64,000 bases of DNA from Chelatococcus sp. (GTDB lineage Bacteria > Pseudomonadota > Alphaproteobacteria > Rhizobiales > Beijerinckiaceae). Below are positions 25,613 through 33,455 of the stretch, one piece after another. The translations under genes were made by a program, and so were the position numbers. Location: contig QFQY01000039.1 of NCBI GenBank assembly GCA_003248805.1, positions 1-64,000 on the forward strand. The letters are read 5' to 3'. Position 1 is the first letter of the stretch, and each line of letters starts with the position of its first letter. The notes beneath the pieces are model-generated. The model had not been told where the DNA came from. It did no database searches and saw nothing but the letters and a program-made list of their open reading frames with translations.

Positions 25613-26026
25613 TCAGGCGACGGCGATATCGGTCCGGCGGAAATCGTCGCCCTTGAACAGCAGCGCGGCGCCGAGATGCCGCGCCGTGGCGTAAGAGAAG
25701 CAATCGCCGAGGTTCAGGATGCCGGGATAGCCGGGCCCCATGCCGTAGCGCTGAGCCGCCTCGACCGCGAGCGCAGTGATGGCCATGTCGGGCGCAATGG
25801 GCCTGATTTCGCTCAGGCCGCAGAAATTCGTGACGAGCTCGAAAGCGCGTTTGCGCGTCACCGGATGCAGCCGCGCGACTGCACTGGCCGCCTCCCACAG
25901 CGTCACGGTCGAGGCGGAGCGCAAACCAGGCCCGCGCGGCGTGCTTTCCAACCTTTCCGCGAAGCTCGCGCCGTCGCTCTCCCGCCCCAGGATCGCAACG
26001 ATCACCGAAGCATCGACGACGATCAA
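25613..26026 (-). CDS. vapC: PIN-domain toxin of a type II toxin-antitoxin pair (VapC)
   Basis: A 137-residue PIN-domain ribonuclease. The N-terminal strand IVVDASVIVAIL carries the first catalytic aspartate (D5). Later acidic positions lie in TLWEAASAV (E about 44) and LNLGDCFSYATARHLGA (D about 106), followed by ALLFKGDDF, all standard PIN landmarks. I chose the TTG at 26024-26026: it overlaps the antitoxin stop as TTGA, it gives the usual VapC N-terminus, and no ATG or GTG fits. PIN toxins of this type cleave RNA, often tRNA, until neutralised by the antitoxin. Confidence 0.85.
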   Translation of the reverse strand: MIVVDASVIVAILGRESDGASFAERLESTPRGPGLRSASTVTLWEAASAVARLHPVTRKRAFELVTNFCGLSEIRPIAPDMAITALAVEAAQRYGMGPGYPGILNLGDCFSYATARHLGAALLFKGDDFRRTDIAVA

Positions 26027-26271
26027 AGGCGCTCCTTCTCGCCGTTGATCTCGTCGTAAAACGCCTTGTCGGCGACAAGTCCCGTGCTGCCGGCCTTTGC
26101 CAGTTCCGCGTGGATCGGCGCCAGCTTCTCCCACAATGTCGGCTCCGCCGCCTCCCGCGCCGCTTTCTCGCGCAGCGCGTCGTGGACGATTTCGGTCAGC
26201 CCCTTGCCGTGCCTGCTCGCGAGCTGGCGGGCTAGCGCCTCGACCTCTTCGTTCTTGATGCTGATGCCCAT
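26023..26271 (-). CDS. vapB: VapB-type antitoxin (Rv0623-like family)
   Basis: An 82-residue antitoxin. The N-terminus MGISIKNEEVEALARQLASR is the typical Rv0623-like DNA-binding strand and helix, followed by GLTEIVHDALREKAARE. The C-terminal half (FYDEINGEKERL) would wrap the toxin. It is the first gene of the pair; its stop overlaps the toxin start (TTGA), so toxin synthesis depends on translation of the antitoxin. Two TTCTAGAA boxes just upstream (26285-26313) are the likely autoregulatory operator. Confidence 0.85.
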   Translation of the reverse strand: MGISIKNEEVEALARQLASRHGKGLTEIVHDALREKAAREAAEPTLWEKLAPIHAELAKAGSTGLVADKAFYDEINGEKERL

Positions 26272-26284
26272 GACGAAGCTCCGT

Positions 26285-26313
26285 TTCTAGAAAGCGAGAG
26301 CGCAGTTCTAGAA
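26285..26313. promoter_or_regulatory. Two TTCTAGAA palindromes, 21 bp apart: candidate vapBC operator
   Basis: Perfect 8-bp palindromes at 26285-26292 and 26306-26313 lie 13 and 34 bp upstream of the antitoxin start. Their 21-bp spacing puts them on the same face of the helix. This is the arrangement expected for cooperative VapB/VapBC binding. Confidence 0.6.
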
Positions 26314-26345
26314 ATAGCGCTTCGACGCTCCGGCAGCAAGGCGAC

Positions 26346-27716
26346 TCAAGCCTTGCGCGGCGTCCGCATCGTGACCAGCTCTTCCGCCGCGCTCGGATGC
26401 AGGGCGATGGTGCGGTCGAAATCAGCCTTGGTCGCGCCCATCGTCACCGCGATCGCGACGGCTTGGATCATCTCGCCCGCGTCGTGGCCGAGGATATGGA
26501 CGCCCAGCACCTTGTCGGTCTTCGCGTCGGTCACGAGCTTCATATAGGTTCGCTCCTGCCGTCCCGAGATCGTCGCCTTCATCGGGCGGAACTCGGACTC
26601 GAAGATGCGCGGCTCGTGGCCGGCAGCCACGGCCTGCGCCTCGGAGAGGCCGACGGTTCCGATCTCCGGCGTGGTGAAGACGGCGGAGGCGACGGTGGCG
26701 TGGTCCATCGTCCAGGGCTTTCCGCCGAAGACGCTGTCGGCGAAGGCGTGCCCCTCGCGGATCGCCACGGGGGTCAGGTTCACGCGATTGGTGACGTCTC
26801 CGACGGCATGGATCGAGGGCACGCTGGAGGCCGACGCCGCGTCCACGACGATCTCACCGAGCGGCCCCAGTTCCACGCCCGCGGACTCGAGGCCGAGCGA
26901 GGCCGTGTTAGGCCGCCGGCCGGTCGCGACGAGGACGACCTCGGCGTCGATCGGATCGCCCTTGGCACAATGGGCGCGGCGGGTCTTGCCATCCTGCAGG
27001 AGCTCGATGCGCTCGACCGTGCAGCCCAGCCGAAAATGGATGCCGGCATGCGCCAGCGCGTCGCGCAGCCGCGTGCGAATGTCCTCGTCGAAGCCGCGCA
27101 GGATGTTGTCCCCGCGGTGGAGAACGGTGACCGCGACGCCGAGGCGCGCGAAGACGCTGGCAAATTCGAGCGCGATATAGCCACCGCCGATCACCAGCAT
27201 GCTCTTCGGCAGCTCGGGCAGATGGAAGACCTGGTTCGACGAGATGCCGAGTTCGCCGCCGGGAATCGGCGGATCGAAGGTCGGCCAGCCCCCCGTCGCC
27301 ACCAGGATGTGGCGCGCGCCGATGCGCTCGCCGCTCCCGACCAGGCGGATCTCGTGCGGCCCCTCGATGATGGCGCGCTCCTCGCGGATCACGACGCCCG
27401 ATGCCTCGAGATTGCGGCGATAGATGCCAGAGAGACGTGTGACCTCGTTCTCCACGGCGTCGCGCAGGGTCGACCAGTCGAAGCTCGGCTTCGGAACGGT
27501 CCAGCCGAAGGCGGCGGCGTCCTCGAACTCGTCGACGAAGCGGCTGGCATAGACGAAATGCTTCTTCGGCACGCAGCCGCGGATGACGCAGGTCCCGCCG
27601 ATGCGGCTCTCCTCCGCGATCATGACGCGCGCGCCGTGCCCGGCCGCGATGCGCGCTGCGCGCGTCCCGCCCGAACCCGCCCCAATGACGAAGAGATCGA
27701 CGTCGAACTCGGCCAT
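26346..27716 (-). CDS. gor: Glutathione-disulfide reductase
   Basis: A 456-residue flavoprotein disulfide reductase that regenerates GSH with NADPH. The FAD-binding FVIGAGSGGTRAARIA opens the chain. The redox pair is GGTCVIRGCVPKK (C43, C48). The NAD(P) site is MLVIGGGYIALEFASVFARL (about 168-187) and the C-terminal active-site histidine-glutamate pair lies in LHPSAAEELVTM. GCVPKK rather than GCVPTK points to glutathione reductase over mercuric reductase or lipoamide dehydrogenase. It lies 9 bp after the stop of the O-antigen-ligase-like gene on the same strand, so the two are probably co-transcribed. Confidence 0.93.
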   Translation of the reverse strand: MAEFDVDLFVIGAGSGGTRAARIAAGHGARVMIAEESRIGGTCVIRGCVPKKHFVYASRFVDEFEDAAAFGWTVPKPSFDWSTLRDAVENEVTRLSGIYRRNLEASGVVIREERAIIEGPHEIRLVGSGERIGARHILVATGGWPTFDPPIPGGELGISSNQVFHLPELPKSMLVIGGGYIALEFASVFARLGVAVTVLHRGDNILRGFDEDIRTRLRDALAHAGIHFRLGCTVERIELLQDGKTRRAHCAKGDPIDAEVVLVATGRRPNTASLGLESAGVELGPLGEIVVDAASASSVPSIHAVGDVTNRVNLTPVAIREGHAFADSVFGGKPWTMDHATVASAVFTTPEIGTVGLSEAQAVAAGHEPRIFESEFRPMKATISGRQERTYMKLVTDAKTDKVLGVHILGHDAGEMIQAVAIAVTMGATKADFDRTIALHPSAAEELVTMRTPRKA

Positions 27717-27725
27717 GATGCCCTC

Positions 27726-29000
27726 TCAGCCCCGAATGTCGGGATCCCGCAATGTGGCGTGCAGCCACGCCGCCGCAAGGGCCAGGATCGCCGCCCACCA
27801 GCCCTGCCATGCGCCGTGAGCCACGGAGGCGACGGCGAAGGCGCCTGCGAACAGCGCCAGGCGCGGCGCCAGTTCAGACGCCCTCAGGCTCCGCAGCCGG
27901 AACAGGAAGGCCAGCCCCGCGAAACCGATCAGCGCGACGCCGACCGCGCCGGTCTCGACCCAGGCCTGAAGCGGCGCGCTGTGCGGATGGCCGACCGCGA
28001 GCAGACGGCGGTGCTCGGGCGAGACCTGCTGCGCGACCGGATGACGGTCCAGCGTCGGCGAGGTCCCAAACCCGGAGCCCAGGAGCGGGCGCGCCATGAC
28101 GGCCTCGCCGAAGCTCAGCCAGATATCGACGCGGTCGCGGGTATGCGACTGCGCGAGGCGTTCGTGAAACGCCGGCGGCAGGGCCGCATCGCCGAGCCTG
28201 CCCATGACCGGAGCGACGAGGAGCGTCGCGACGAAACCGAGGGCGACCAGCGCCAGGGCCAGGCGCGGCAGGACCAGGGCGGCGAGCCAGACGGCCGCGA
28301 TGACGAGGGCGCCCAGCACCGCCGCGCCGCTGTCGGCCCGCAGCGCGAGAATGCCGACCACCAGCGCCAGCACGGCGGCGAGCGGCCGATCCTTCGGCCG
28401 TCGGCCCGGCCGGGCCGACAGCAGGGCCGCGAGAGCAGCCACGGCCAGCATCAGGCAGGTCAGGACCGGCCTGTTGAAGATGAAGTCCATCTGGCGGCCG
28501 ACGCCGAGCTGCGTCCGCATCGCGAGCCCCGTCGCGAGCTCGGCCATCATCAGGAGCGCGGCCAGGGTGATGGCGAGAGCCAGCGCGCTGTTCGCGGAGG
28601 AAACCGGCCTGAAGCGCCCACTGGCGACCAGCGCGGCGGCGCAGGCGATCGGCAGCATGAGCTCGCCCCAGGCGGCCAGACCCTGCTGCATCGGGCGATG
28701 GCTCCAACCGATCGTGACGAGCGCCCAGAGCAGGAAGCCCGCAATGGCGAGCCCCAGCGGATCGCGCAGCATGGCCGCGAGCCGCCCGGTCATGGCGGCC
28801 CTGCCCTCTCCCACGAGCGCGGAGGCCAGGAAGCAAAGCGCGGCCAAGCCCAGCATGAGAGGGGCCGAGCGATTGGCCAGCCACATCGCGAGAGGCAAGG
28901 CTATCAGCAGCGCCATGCCCGCCGTCGCAAGGCGCTGCGCCGCGATCCCGGCGCCGTTTCCGACGGTTTCCGAGGCGGTCGAAGTGGCGGGGTTCTTCAT
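27726..29000 (-). CDS. O-antigen ligase / Wzy-like polytopic membrane protein
   Basis: A 424-residue inner-membrane protein with about ten to twelve helices and a large periplasmic loop, the layout of the O-antigen ligase (WaaL), polymerase (Wzy) and PglL families. The loop carries the diagnostic VGHPHSAPLQAWVETGAVGV (about 346-365), matching the H-x-H-N..W.E.G..G motif, preceded by RVDIWLSFGEAVMARPLLGS. It would join glycans to lipid or protein carriers, but sequence cannot separate the subtypes. No sugar-transferase genes lie nearby. It precedes gor on the same strand. Confidence 0.82.
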   Translation of the reverse strand: MKNPATSTASETVGNGAGIAAQRLATAGMALLIALPLAMWLANRSAPLMLGLAALCFLASALVGEGRAAMTGRLAAMLRDPLGLAIAGFLLWALVTIGWSHRPMQQGLAAWGELMLPIACAAALVASGRFRPVSSANSALALAITLAALLMMAELATGLAMRTQLGVGRQMDFIFNRPVLTCLMLAVAALAALLSARPGRRPKDRPLAAVLALVVGILALRADSGAAVLGALVIAAVWLAALVLPRLALALVALGFVATLLVAPVMGRLGDAALPPAFHERLAQSHTRDRVDIWLSFGEAVMARPLLGSGFGTSPTLDRHPVAQQVSPEHRRLLAVGHPHSAPLQAWVETGAVGVALIGFAGLAFLFRLRSLRASELAPRLALFAGAFAVASVAHGAWQGWWAAILALAAAWLHATLRDPDIRG

Positions 29001-29104
29001 GGCCCTGCGCTTACGCGATCCGGCCGGGCTCTGCCAGTGGGCGCGCTGCGCTGCCGCCGGGCGCCAGCGACTTCGAAGCTCGAGCCATGAACTAAAGTTC
29101 TATG

Positions 29105-29129
29105 CCCTTCGCATGATGACACCGAAGGG
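29105..29129. promoter_or_regulatory. Inverted repeat CCCTTCG-N11-CGAAGGG upstream of tctC
   Basis: Perfect 7-bp arms lie 128 bp before the tctC start; a smaller palindrome GAACT-AA-AGTTC (29089-29100) is beside it. Tct systems are usually controlled by a TctDE two-component pair, which is not present here. Either element could be an operator. Confidence 0.35.
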
Positions 29130-29257
29130 AGACAACGCAGAACGAAACATCTTGACTTGCGATTATTCAATCGGGCGCAATTGACCGGTGGCGCGGCGAA
29201 GTGTCACTGGCGCAAGCTCCCCAATAAACGCGCGGAAATCCGCGGCCGGAGGAAATC

Positions 29258-30220
29258 ATGCTGACATCCATTCTCAGGCGAGCCGCCGTGACGGCCATCG
29301 CCGTGGCCGGCCTCTCGACGGCGGCCTTCGCGCAGCTCGAGCTCAAGATCATGGCGCCCGCCGCGCCCGGCGGCGGCTGGGACGGAACCGCCCGCTCCAT
29401 GCAGCAGGCCCTGACGGCTTCGGGCATCGCCAAGAGCGTGCAGGTGACCAACGTCACCGGCGCGGGCGGCACCATCGGCCTCGCCCAGCTCATCGGCGCC
29501 AAGGGCGACGGCCACCAGCTCATGGTCAACGGCTTCGTCATGGTCGGCGCGATCCTGCTCAACAAGTCGCCCGTCAACCTGACGCAGGTCACGCCGATCG
29601 CCCGGCTGACCGCCGAGGCCGAGGTCATCGTCGTCCCGGCGGATTCGCCGATCAAGACGGCCAAGGACCTCGCCGAGCGCGTGAAGGCCGACCCCGCCAA
29701 GGTCACCTGGGCCGGCGGTTCGGCCGGCGGCACCGACCACATCCTGGCGGCTCTCTTCGCCCAGGCCGTCGGCGCCGACGCGAAGAAGATCAACTACATC
29801 CCGTTCTCCGGCGGTGGCGAGGCGCTGGCCGCGATGCTCGGCGGGCGCGTCACGGCCGGCATTTCCGGCTATGGCGAGTTCGAGGGCCAGATCAAGGCCG
29901 GAAAGCTGCGCGCCATCGCCGTCTCCTCGCCCAAGCGCCTGGAGAACGCCCCGGACGCGCCGACGCTGAAGGAGCAGGGCATCGACCTCGAGCTGCTCAA
30001 CTGGCGTTCGGTCGTGGCTCCTCCCGGCCTCTCGGCCGAGCAGACCAAGACCCTGACCGACACGGTCGAGAAGATGGCCAAGTCGAAGGAATGGCAGGAG
30101 ATCCTGAAGGCGCGCGGCTGGGACGACGCCTTCCTCTCCGGCGACGCCTTCGGGACCTTCCTCAAGGCCGAGATCGAGCGCGTGTCCAAGGTCATGACCG
30201 AGGTCGGCCTGGTCAAGTGA
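29258..30220 (+). CDS. tctC: Tripartite tricarboxylate transporter substrate-binding protein
   Basis: A 320-residue periplasmic TctC/Bug-family binding protein. A Sec signal (RRAAVTAIAVAGLSTAAFAQ) precedes LKIMAPAAPGGGWDGTARSM, the family ligand-binding start, then VTNVTGAGGTIGLAQL, VTWAGGSAGGTDHILAALFA and NYIPFSGGGEALAAMLGG. The ATG at 29258 follows CGGAGGAA. It captures a carboxylate such as citrate and hands it to TctAB. A terminator-like hairpin separates it from tctB, which fits the need for excess binding protein. Confidence 0.92.
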   Translation: MLTSILRRAAVTAIAVAGLSTAAFAQLELKIMAPAAPGGGWDGTARSMQQALTASGIAKSVQVTNVTGAGGTIGLAQLIGAKGDGHQLMVNGFVMVGAILLNKSPVNLTQVTPIARLTAEAEVIVVPADSPIKTAKDLAERVKADPAKVTWAGGSAGGTDHILAALFAQAVGADAKKINYIPFSGGGEALAAMLGGRVTAGISGYGEFEGQIKAGKLRAIAVSSPKRLENAPDAPTLKEQGIDLELLNWRSVVAPPGLSAEQTKTLTDTVEKMAKSKEWQEILKARGWDDAFLSGDAFGTFLKAEIERVSKVMTEVGLVK

Positions 30221-30246
30221 CCCGGCCGGTCCGGCCGGACGATCCG

Positions 30247-30273
30247 AAGGGGCCGGGCGACCGGCCCCTTTTT
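30247..30273 (+). terminator. GNRA-loop terminator between tctC and tctB
   Basis: AAGGGGCCGG (30247-30256) pairs perfectly with CCGGCCCCTT (30261-30270) around a GCGA loop, followed by TTT. Only 26 bp after the tctC stop, it would stop or slow most transcripts and protect the tctC mRNA 3' end, leaving tctBA expressed by read-through. Confidence 0.85.
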
Positions 30274-30326
30274 GCCTCTCCCGCGCGGGCGCGACACGCC
30301 CGTCCTTCGAGACGGAAGGAAAGAAG

Positions 30327-30806
30327 ATGACGACCGAGAGAACGGCACGCGGCGCCGACAAGCCCGCCCTGCTCGTGGGCGTCCTGCTCCTCGTGGCGGC
30401 GGCCGTCGTCTTCTACGATGCCTCGCAGCAGACGATCACCTCCAATTACGGCCTCGGCCCGACGGCGATGCCCTACGTCGTCTGCGGCGGGCTCACGATC
30501 CTCGCCCTCGGGCATTTCATCGCGGCCTTCCGCGAAGGCCTGCCGAAGCCCGAGGCGGCCGACCGGAGCGCGCTGCTCTGGATCGCGGCCGGGCTCGCCG
30601 GCCTGATCGCGTCGATCGCCCTCAATGGCGGCTTCGTGCTGGCGACGACGCTCGTCTTCGCCTGCACGGCGCGCGGGTTCGGGCGGAGGGCCTTCGTCAC
30701 GGACGCGATCATCGGCTTCGTGCTCGGCCTCGCCATCTTCCTGATCTTCGCCAAGCTCCTGACCCTGATCCTTCCCGCAGGGCCGTTCGAACAGCTGTTC
30801 CTCTGA
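30327..30806 (+). CDS. tctB: Tripartite tricarboxylate transporter small membrane subunit
   Basis: A 159-residue TctB protein with four helices: LLVGVLLLVAAAVVFYDA, MPYVVCGGLTILALGHFIAA, LLWIAAGLAGLIASIALNGG and AIIGFVLGLAIFLIFAKLLT. Position between tctC and tctA and the length define it, since TctB sequences are poorly conserved. The phrase SNYGLGPTAMPYVVCGG is typical. The start ATG 30327 follows GGAAGGAAAGA. It pairs with TctA in the inner membrane and is driven by an ion gradient. Confidence 0.9.
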   Translation: MTTERTARGADKPALLVGVLLLVAAAVVFYDASQQTITSNYGLGPTAMPYVVCGGLTILALGHFIAAFREGLPKPEAADRSALLWIAAGLAGLIASIALNGGFVLATTLVFACTARGFGRRAFVTDAIIGFVLGLAIFLIFAKLLTLILPAGPFEQLFL

Positions 30807-30819
30807 AGGGCCTGCGACC

Positions 30820-32319
30820 ATGGATACCCTGCTGTCTCTGCTGCATGGCTTCGGCGTCGCCCTGGAGCCCTCCAAGCTGCTCTTCTGCCTGATCGGCGTC
30901 TTCCTCGGCACCGCCGTCGGCGTGCTGCCCGGCATCGGGCCGGCGCTGACGGTCGCGCTGCTGCTGCCGGTGACCTTCAAGCTCGATCCGGCGGGCTCGC
31001 TGATCATGTTCGCCGGCATCTACTATGGCGGCATGTATGGCGGCTCGACCACCGCCATCCTGCTCAACGCGCCAGGCGAGAGCGCCTCGCTCGCGACCGC
31101 GCTCGAAGGCTCGAAGATGGCCAAGGCGGGGCGCGGCGGCCCGGCGCTGGCGACCTCCGCCATCGGCTCCTTCGTCGCGGGGCTGATCGCCACGATCGGC
31201 CTCGCCTTCCTCGCGCCCTGGCTGGTCGAGATCGCGGTCAAGTTCGGCCCCTGGGACTATTTCGCGCTGATGATCGTGGCCTTCGTCACGGTGTCCGCGA
31301 CCTTCGGCGACTCGCCGCTGCGCGGCATGACGAGCCTGTTCCTCGGCCTGACGCTGGGACTGATCGGCATCGACAAGCTGACCGGGCAGGCGCGCCTAAC
31401 CTTCGGCGTGCCGGACCTGCTCAACGGCGTCGAGGTCACAACCCTCGCCGTCGGCCTCTTCGCGGTGGGCGAGGCGTTCTATGTCGCCTCGAAGCGCTTC
31501 CGCGAGCCGGAGGAGATCATTCCGATCAAGGGCTCGCTGTGGATGACGAAGCAGGACTGGAAGCGCTCCTGGGCGCCCTGGCTGCGCGGCACCGCCTTCG
31601 GCTTCCCGATCGGCGCCCTGCCGGCCGGCGGCGCCGAGGTACCGACCTTCCTGAGCTATTCGACCGAACGCAAGCTCTGCAAATATCCCGACGAGTTCGG
31701 CAAGGGCGCGATCGAGGGTGTGGCGGGGCCGGAAGCGGCCAACAACGCCTCGGCCGCCGGAACGCTGGTGCCGCTCCTGACGCTCGGCCTGCCGACCTCG
31801 GCCACGGCCGCGATCATGCTGGCCGGCTTCCAGCAATACGGGCTGAACCCCGGCCCGCTGCTGTTCGCGGAAAAGCCCGATCTGGTCTGGGGCCTGATCG
31901 CCTCGCTCTTCATCGCCAACGTCATGCTGGTGATCCTGAACCTGCCCCTGATCGGGCTGTGGGTGAAGCTGCTCGCCGTGCCCCAGCCCTGGCTCTATGC
32001 CGGCATCCTGGTGTTCGCGACGATGGGCACGCTGGCGGTCAACAGCTCGCCGGTCGAGCTCGGCATGCTCTTCGGCTTCGGCTTCCTCGGCTATCTGATG
32101 CGGCGCTACGACTACCCCGTCGCGCCGATGGTGGTCGGCCTGATCCTGGGACCGATGGCCGAGGCGCAACTGCGCCGCGCGCTCCAGATCAGCCTCGGCG
32201 ATCCGATGATCCTGCTCGAGAATCCGATCTCGGCGACGCTGCTCGGCATCGCCTTCGTCGCGCTGGTCGCGCCCTTCGTGATGAAGGGGCTCAACCGCTT
32301 CAAGGCGAGCGAGGACTGA
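30820..32319 (+). CDS. tctA: Tripartite tricarboxylate transporter large membrane subunit
   Basis: A 499-residue, about 12-helix TctA permease. The signature GTAVGVLPGIGPALTVALLL occurs at about residues 30-49, followed by FAGIYYGGMYGGSTTAILLN (67-86) and the repeat-half equivalent PIGALPAGGAEVPTFLSYST (264-283), and LGLPTSATAAIMLAGFQQYG. These paired GxxxGxGP-like motifs line the transport path. It follows tctB by 13 bp. Substrate is a di- or tricarboxylate; the downstream 2-hydroxyacid dehydrogenase may act on it or a product. Confidence 0.94.
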   Translation: MDTLLSLLHGFGVALEPSKLLFCLIGVFLGTAVGVLPGIGPALTVALLLPVTFKLDPAGSLIMFAGIYYGGMYGGSTTAILLNAPGESASLATALEGSKMAKAGRGGPALATSAIGSFVAGLIATIGLAFLAPWLVEIAVKFGPWDYFALMIVAFVTVSATFGDSPLRGMTSLFLGLTLGLIGIDKLTGQARLTFGVPDLLNGVEVTTLAVGLFAVGEAFYVASKRFREPEEIIPIKGSLWMTKQDWKRSWAPWLRGTAFGFPIGALPAGGAEVPTFLSYSTERKLCKYPDEFGKGAIEGVAGPEAANNASAAGTLVPLLTLGLPTSATAAIMLAGFQQYGLNPGPLLFAEKPDLVWGLIASLFIANVMLVILNLPLIGLWVKLLAVPQPWLYAGILVFATMGTLAVNSSPVELGMLFGFGFLGYLMRRYDYPVAPMVVGLILGPMAEAQLRRALQISLGDPMILLENPISATLLGIAFVALVAPFVMKGLNRFKASED

Positions 32320-32421
32320 AGCATGATCGGGACGCGCCGCGGACAAGCTCCCGGCGCGGCCCCCGATGGCACGAAGCTTGGTTAGATCGGATTTCCGAAT
32401 CTGATCTCAAGCGACTGTGCC
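32320..32421. promoter_or_regulatory. Intergenic region with two stem-loops before the dehydrogenase gene
   Basis: A nested stem pairs ATCGGG (32326-32331) with CCCGAT (32362-32367) and GCGCCG (32334-32339) with CGGCGC (32352-32357). A second inverted repeat, AGATCGGATT (32384-32393) with AATCTGATCT (32398-32407), has one G-T pair and a TCCG loop, and ends 14 bp before the ATG, where the ribosome site should be. The second could be an operator or a translational control hairpin. Confidence 0.5.
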
Positions 32422-33381
32422 ATGCCTCTCAATCTCGTCTTCAAGGAAAGCTTCCCGATCTATATCGAGCGGCTGTCGCGCGACTTCACCGTGCTCGAGG
32501 CTCCGGACGGCCTGACGCGGCTGCCACCGGCGACGGCCGGGCAGATCGACGTGCTGATCACCTCCGGCAGTGCCGGCGCGACGCGCGACGAGATCGCGGC
32601 CCTGCCGAAGCTGCGCCTGATCTGCACGGTCGGCACCGGCTACGAGGCGATCGACCTGCAGGCCTGCCGCGAGCGCGGCATCCTGGTGACGCATGCCGCC
32701 GGGCTCAACGCGCCGGTCGTCGCCGACCACGCCATGGGGCTGCTCATCGCGATCGTTCGCGACATTCCGCGCGCCGATGCGATCGCCCGCGCCGGCGGAT
32801 GGCGCGGGGGCATCACCTCCCGTCCGATGCTCGGGGGCAAGCATATCGGCATCGTCGGGCTCGGCGGCGTCGGCACCGCGGTCGGCCGCCGGGCCGCCGG
32901 CTTCGACATGACCGTCAGCTATTTCGCCCGCAGTCCCAAGGATGCGCCCGGCTGGAACTGGGTGCAGTCGGTGACGGAACTCGCGCGAGAGGTCGACTTC
33001 CTCGTCTGCACGCTGCCTGGAGACGCCTCGACCTTCCACATGATCGGCGCCGAGGCGTTCGAGGCGCTGGGACCCCAAGGCTTCTTCGTCAATGTCGGGA
33101 GGGGGAGCGTGGTCGATACGGACGCGCTCGTCTCGGCCCTGGCGGAGGGCCGGATCGCCGGCGCCGGCCTCGACGTCTTCGAGAACGAGCCGGGCGTGCC
33201 GGAGGCGCTGCGGGCGCTGCCGAACGTCGTCCTGACGCCCCACACGGCCGGGGGCGCCCCCGAGATCAACCTGCGCAGCGCCGAGCTGATCATCCGGAAC
33301 CTCCGCGGCCTCCTCGACGGGAGCGGACTCGTCTCGCCGATCCCCGAAATGCGGGAGGCGGCGGCGCGGGGCGCCGCCTGA
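32422..33381 (+). CDS. NAD(P)-dependent 2-hydroxyacid dehydrogenase
   Basis: A 319-residue D-isomer-specific 2-hydroxyacid dehydrogenase. The substrate-domain motif LICTVGTGYEAIDLQACRER is followed by the nucleotide fold IGIVGLGGVGTAVGRRAAGF (about 136-155) with GxGxxG. The catalytic triad is visible: Arg in FVNVGRGSVVD (about 230), Glu in VFENEPGVPE (about 258) and His in VVLTPHTAGG (about 277). Family members reduce glyoxylate, hydroxypyruvate or similar 2-oxo acids. It sits 102 bp after tctA, so it may process a compound that TctABC imports. No clear ribosome site: the upstream stem-loop occupies that region. Confidence 0.9.
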   Translation: MPLNLVFKESFPIYIERLSRDFTVLEAPDGLTRLPPATAGQIDVLITSGSAGATRDEIAALPKLRLICTVGTGYEAIDLQACRERGILVTHAAGLNAPVVADHAMGLLIAIVRDIPRADAIARAGGWRGGITSRPMLGGKHIGIVGLGGVGTAVGRRAAGFDMTVSYFARSPKDAPGWNWVQSVTELAREVDFLVCTLPGDASTFHMIGAEAFEALGPQGFFVNVGRGSVVDTDALVSALAEGRIAGAGLDVFENEPGVPEALRALPNVVLTPHTAGGAPEINLRSAELIIRNLRGLLDGSGLVSPIPEMREAAARGAA

Positions 33382-33420
33382 ACGAAACAATCGTGGCGGA
33401 AACGTGTTGTCTCGGCGATG

Positions 33421-33440
33421 CCCGCTCGGCTGCGGGTTTT
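33421..33440 (+). terminator. Short rho-independent terminator after the dehydrogenase gene
   Basis: CCCGC (33421-33425) pairs with GCGGG (33432-33436) around TCGGCT and is followed by TTTT. It lies 40 bp after the dehydrogenase stop and just upstream of the ribosome site of the permease gene. The stem is short. Confidence 0.55.
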
Positions 33441-33455
33441 CGGGGGACTTCAGCG

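Noticed and set aside
25359..26078. In-frame extension of DAHP synthase by about 240 codons
   Set aside because: The extension has no family similarity, overlaps vapBC in another frame, and the ATG at 25356-25358 has a good ribosome site and the standard N-terminus.
29152..29180. Sigma-70-like promoter with TTGACT upstream of tctC
   Set aside because: The -35-like hexamer is good but no acceptable -10 hexamer occurs at 16-18 bp spacing.
31539..33455. Long open frame upstream of the APC permease start, running through tctA and the dehydrogenase gene
   Set aside because: It is a different frame of tctA and the dehydrogenase gene, with arginine-rich translation typical of GC-rich shadow frames; the permease starts cleanly at 33456.
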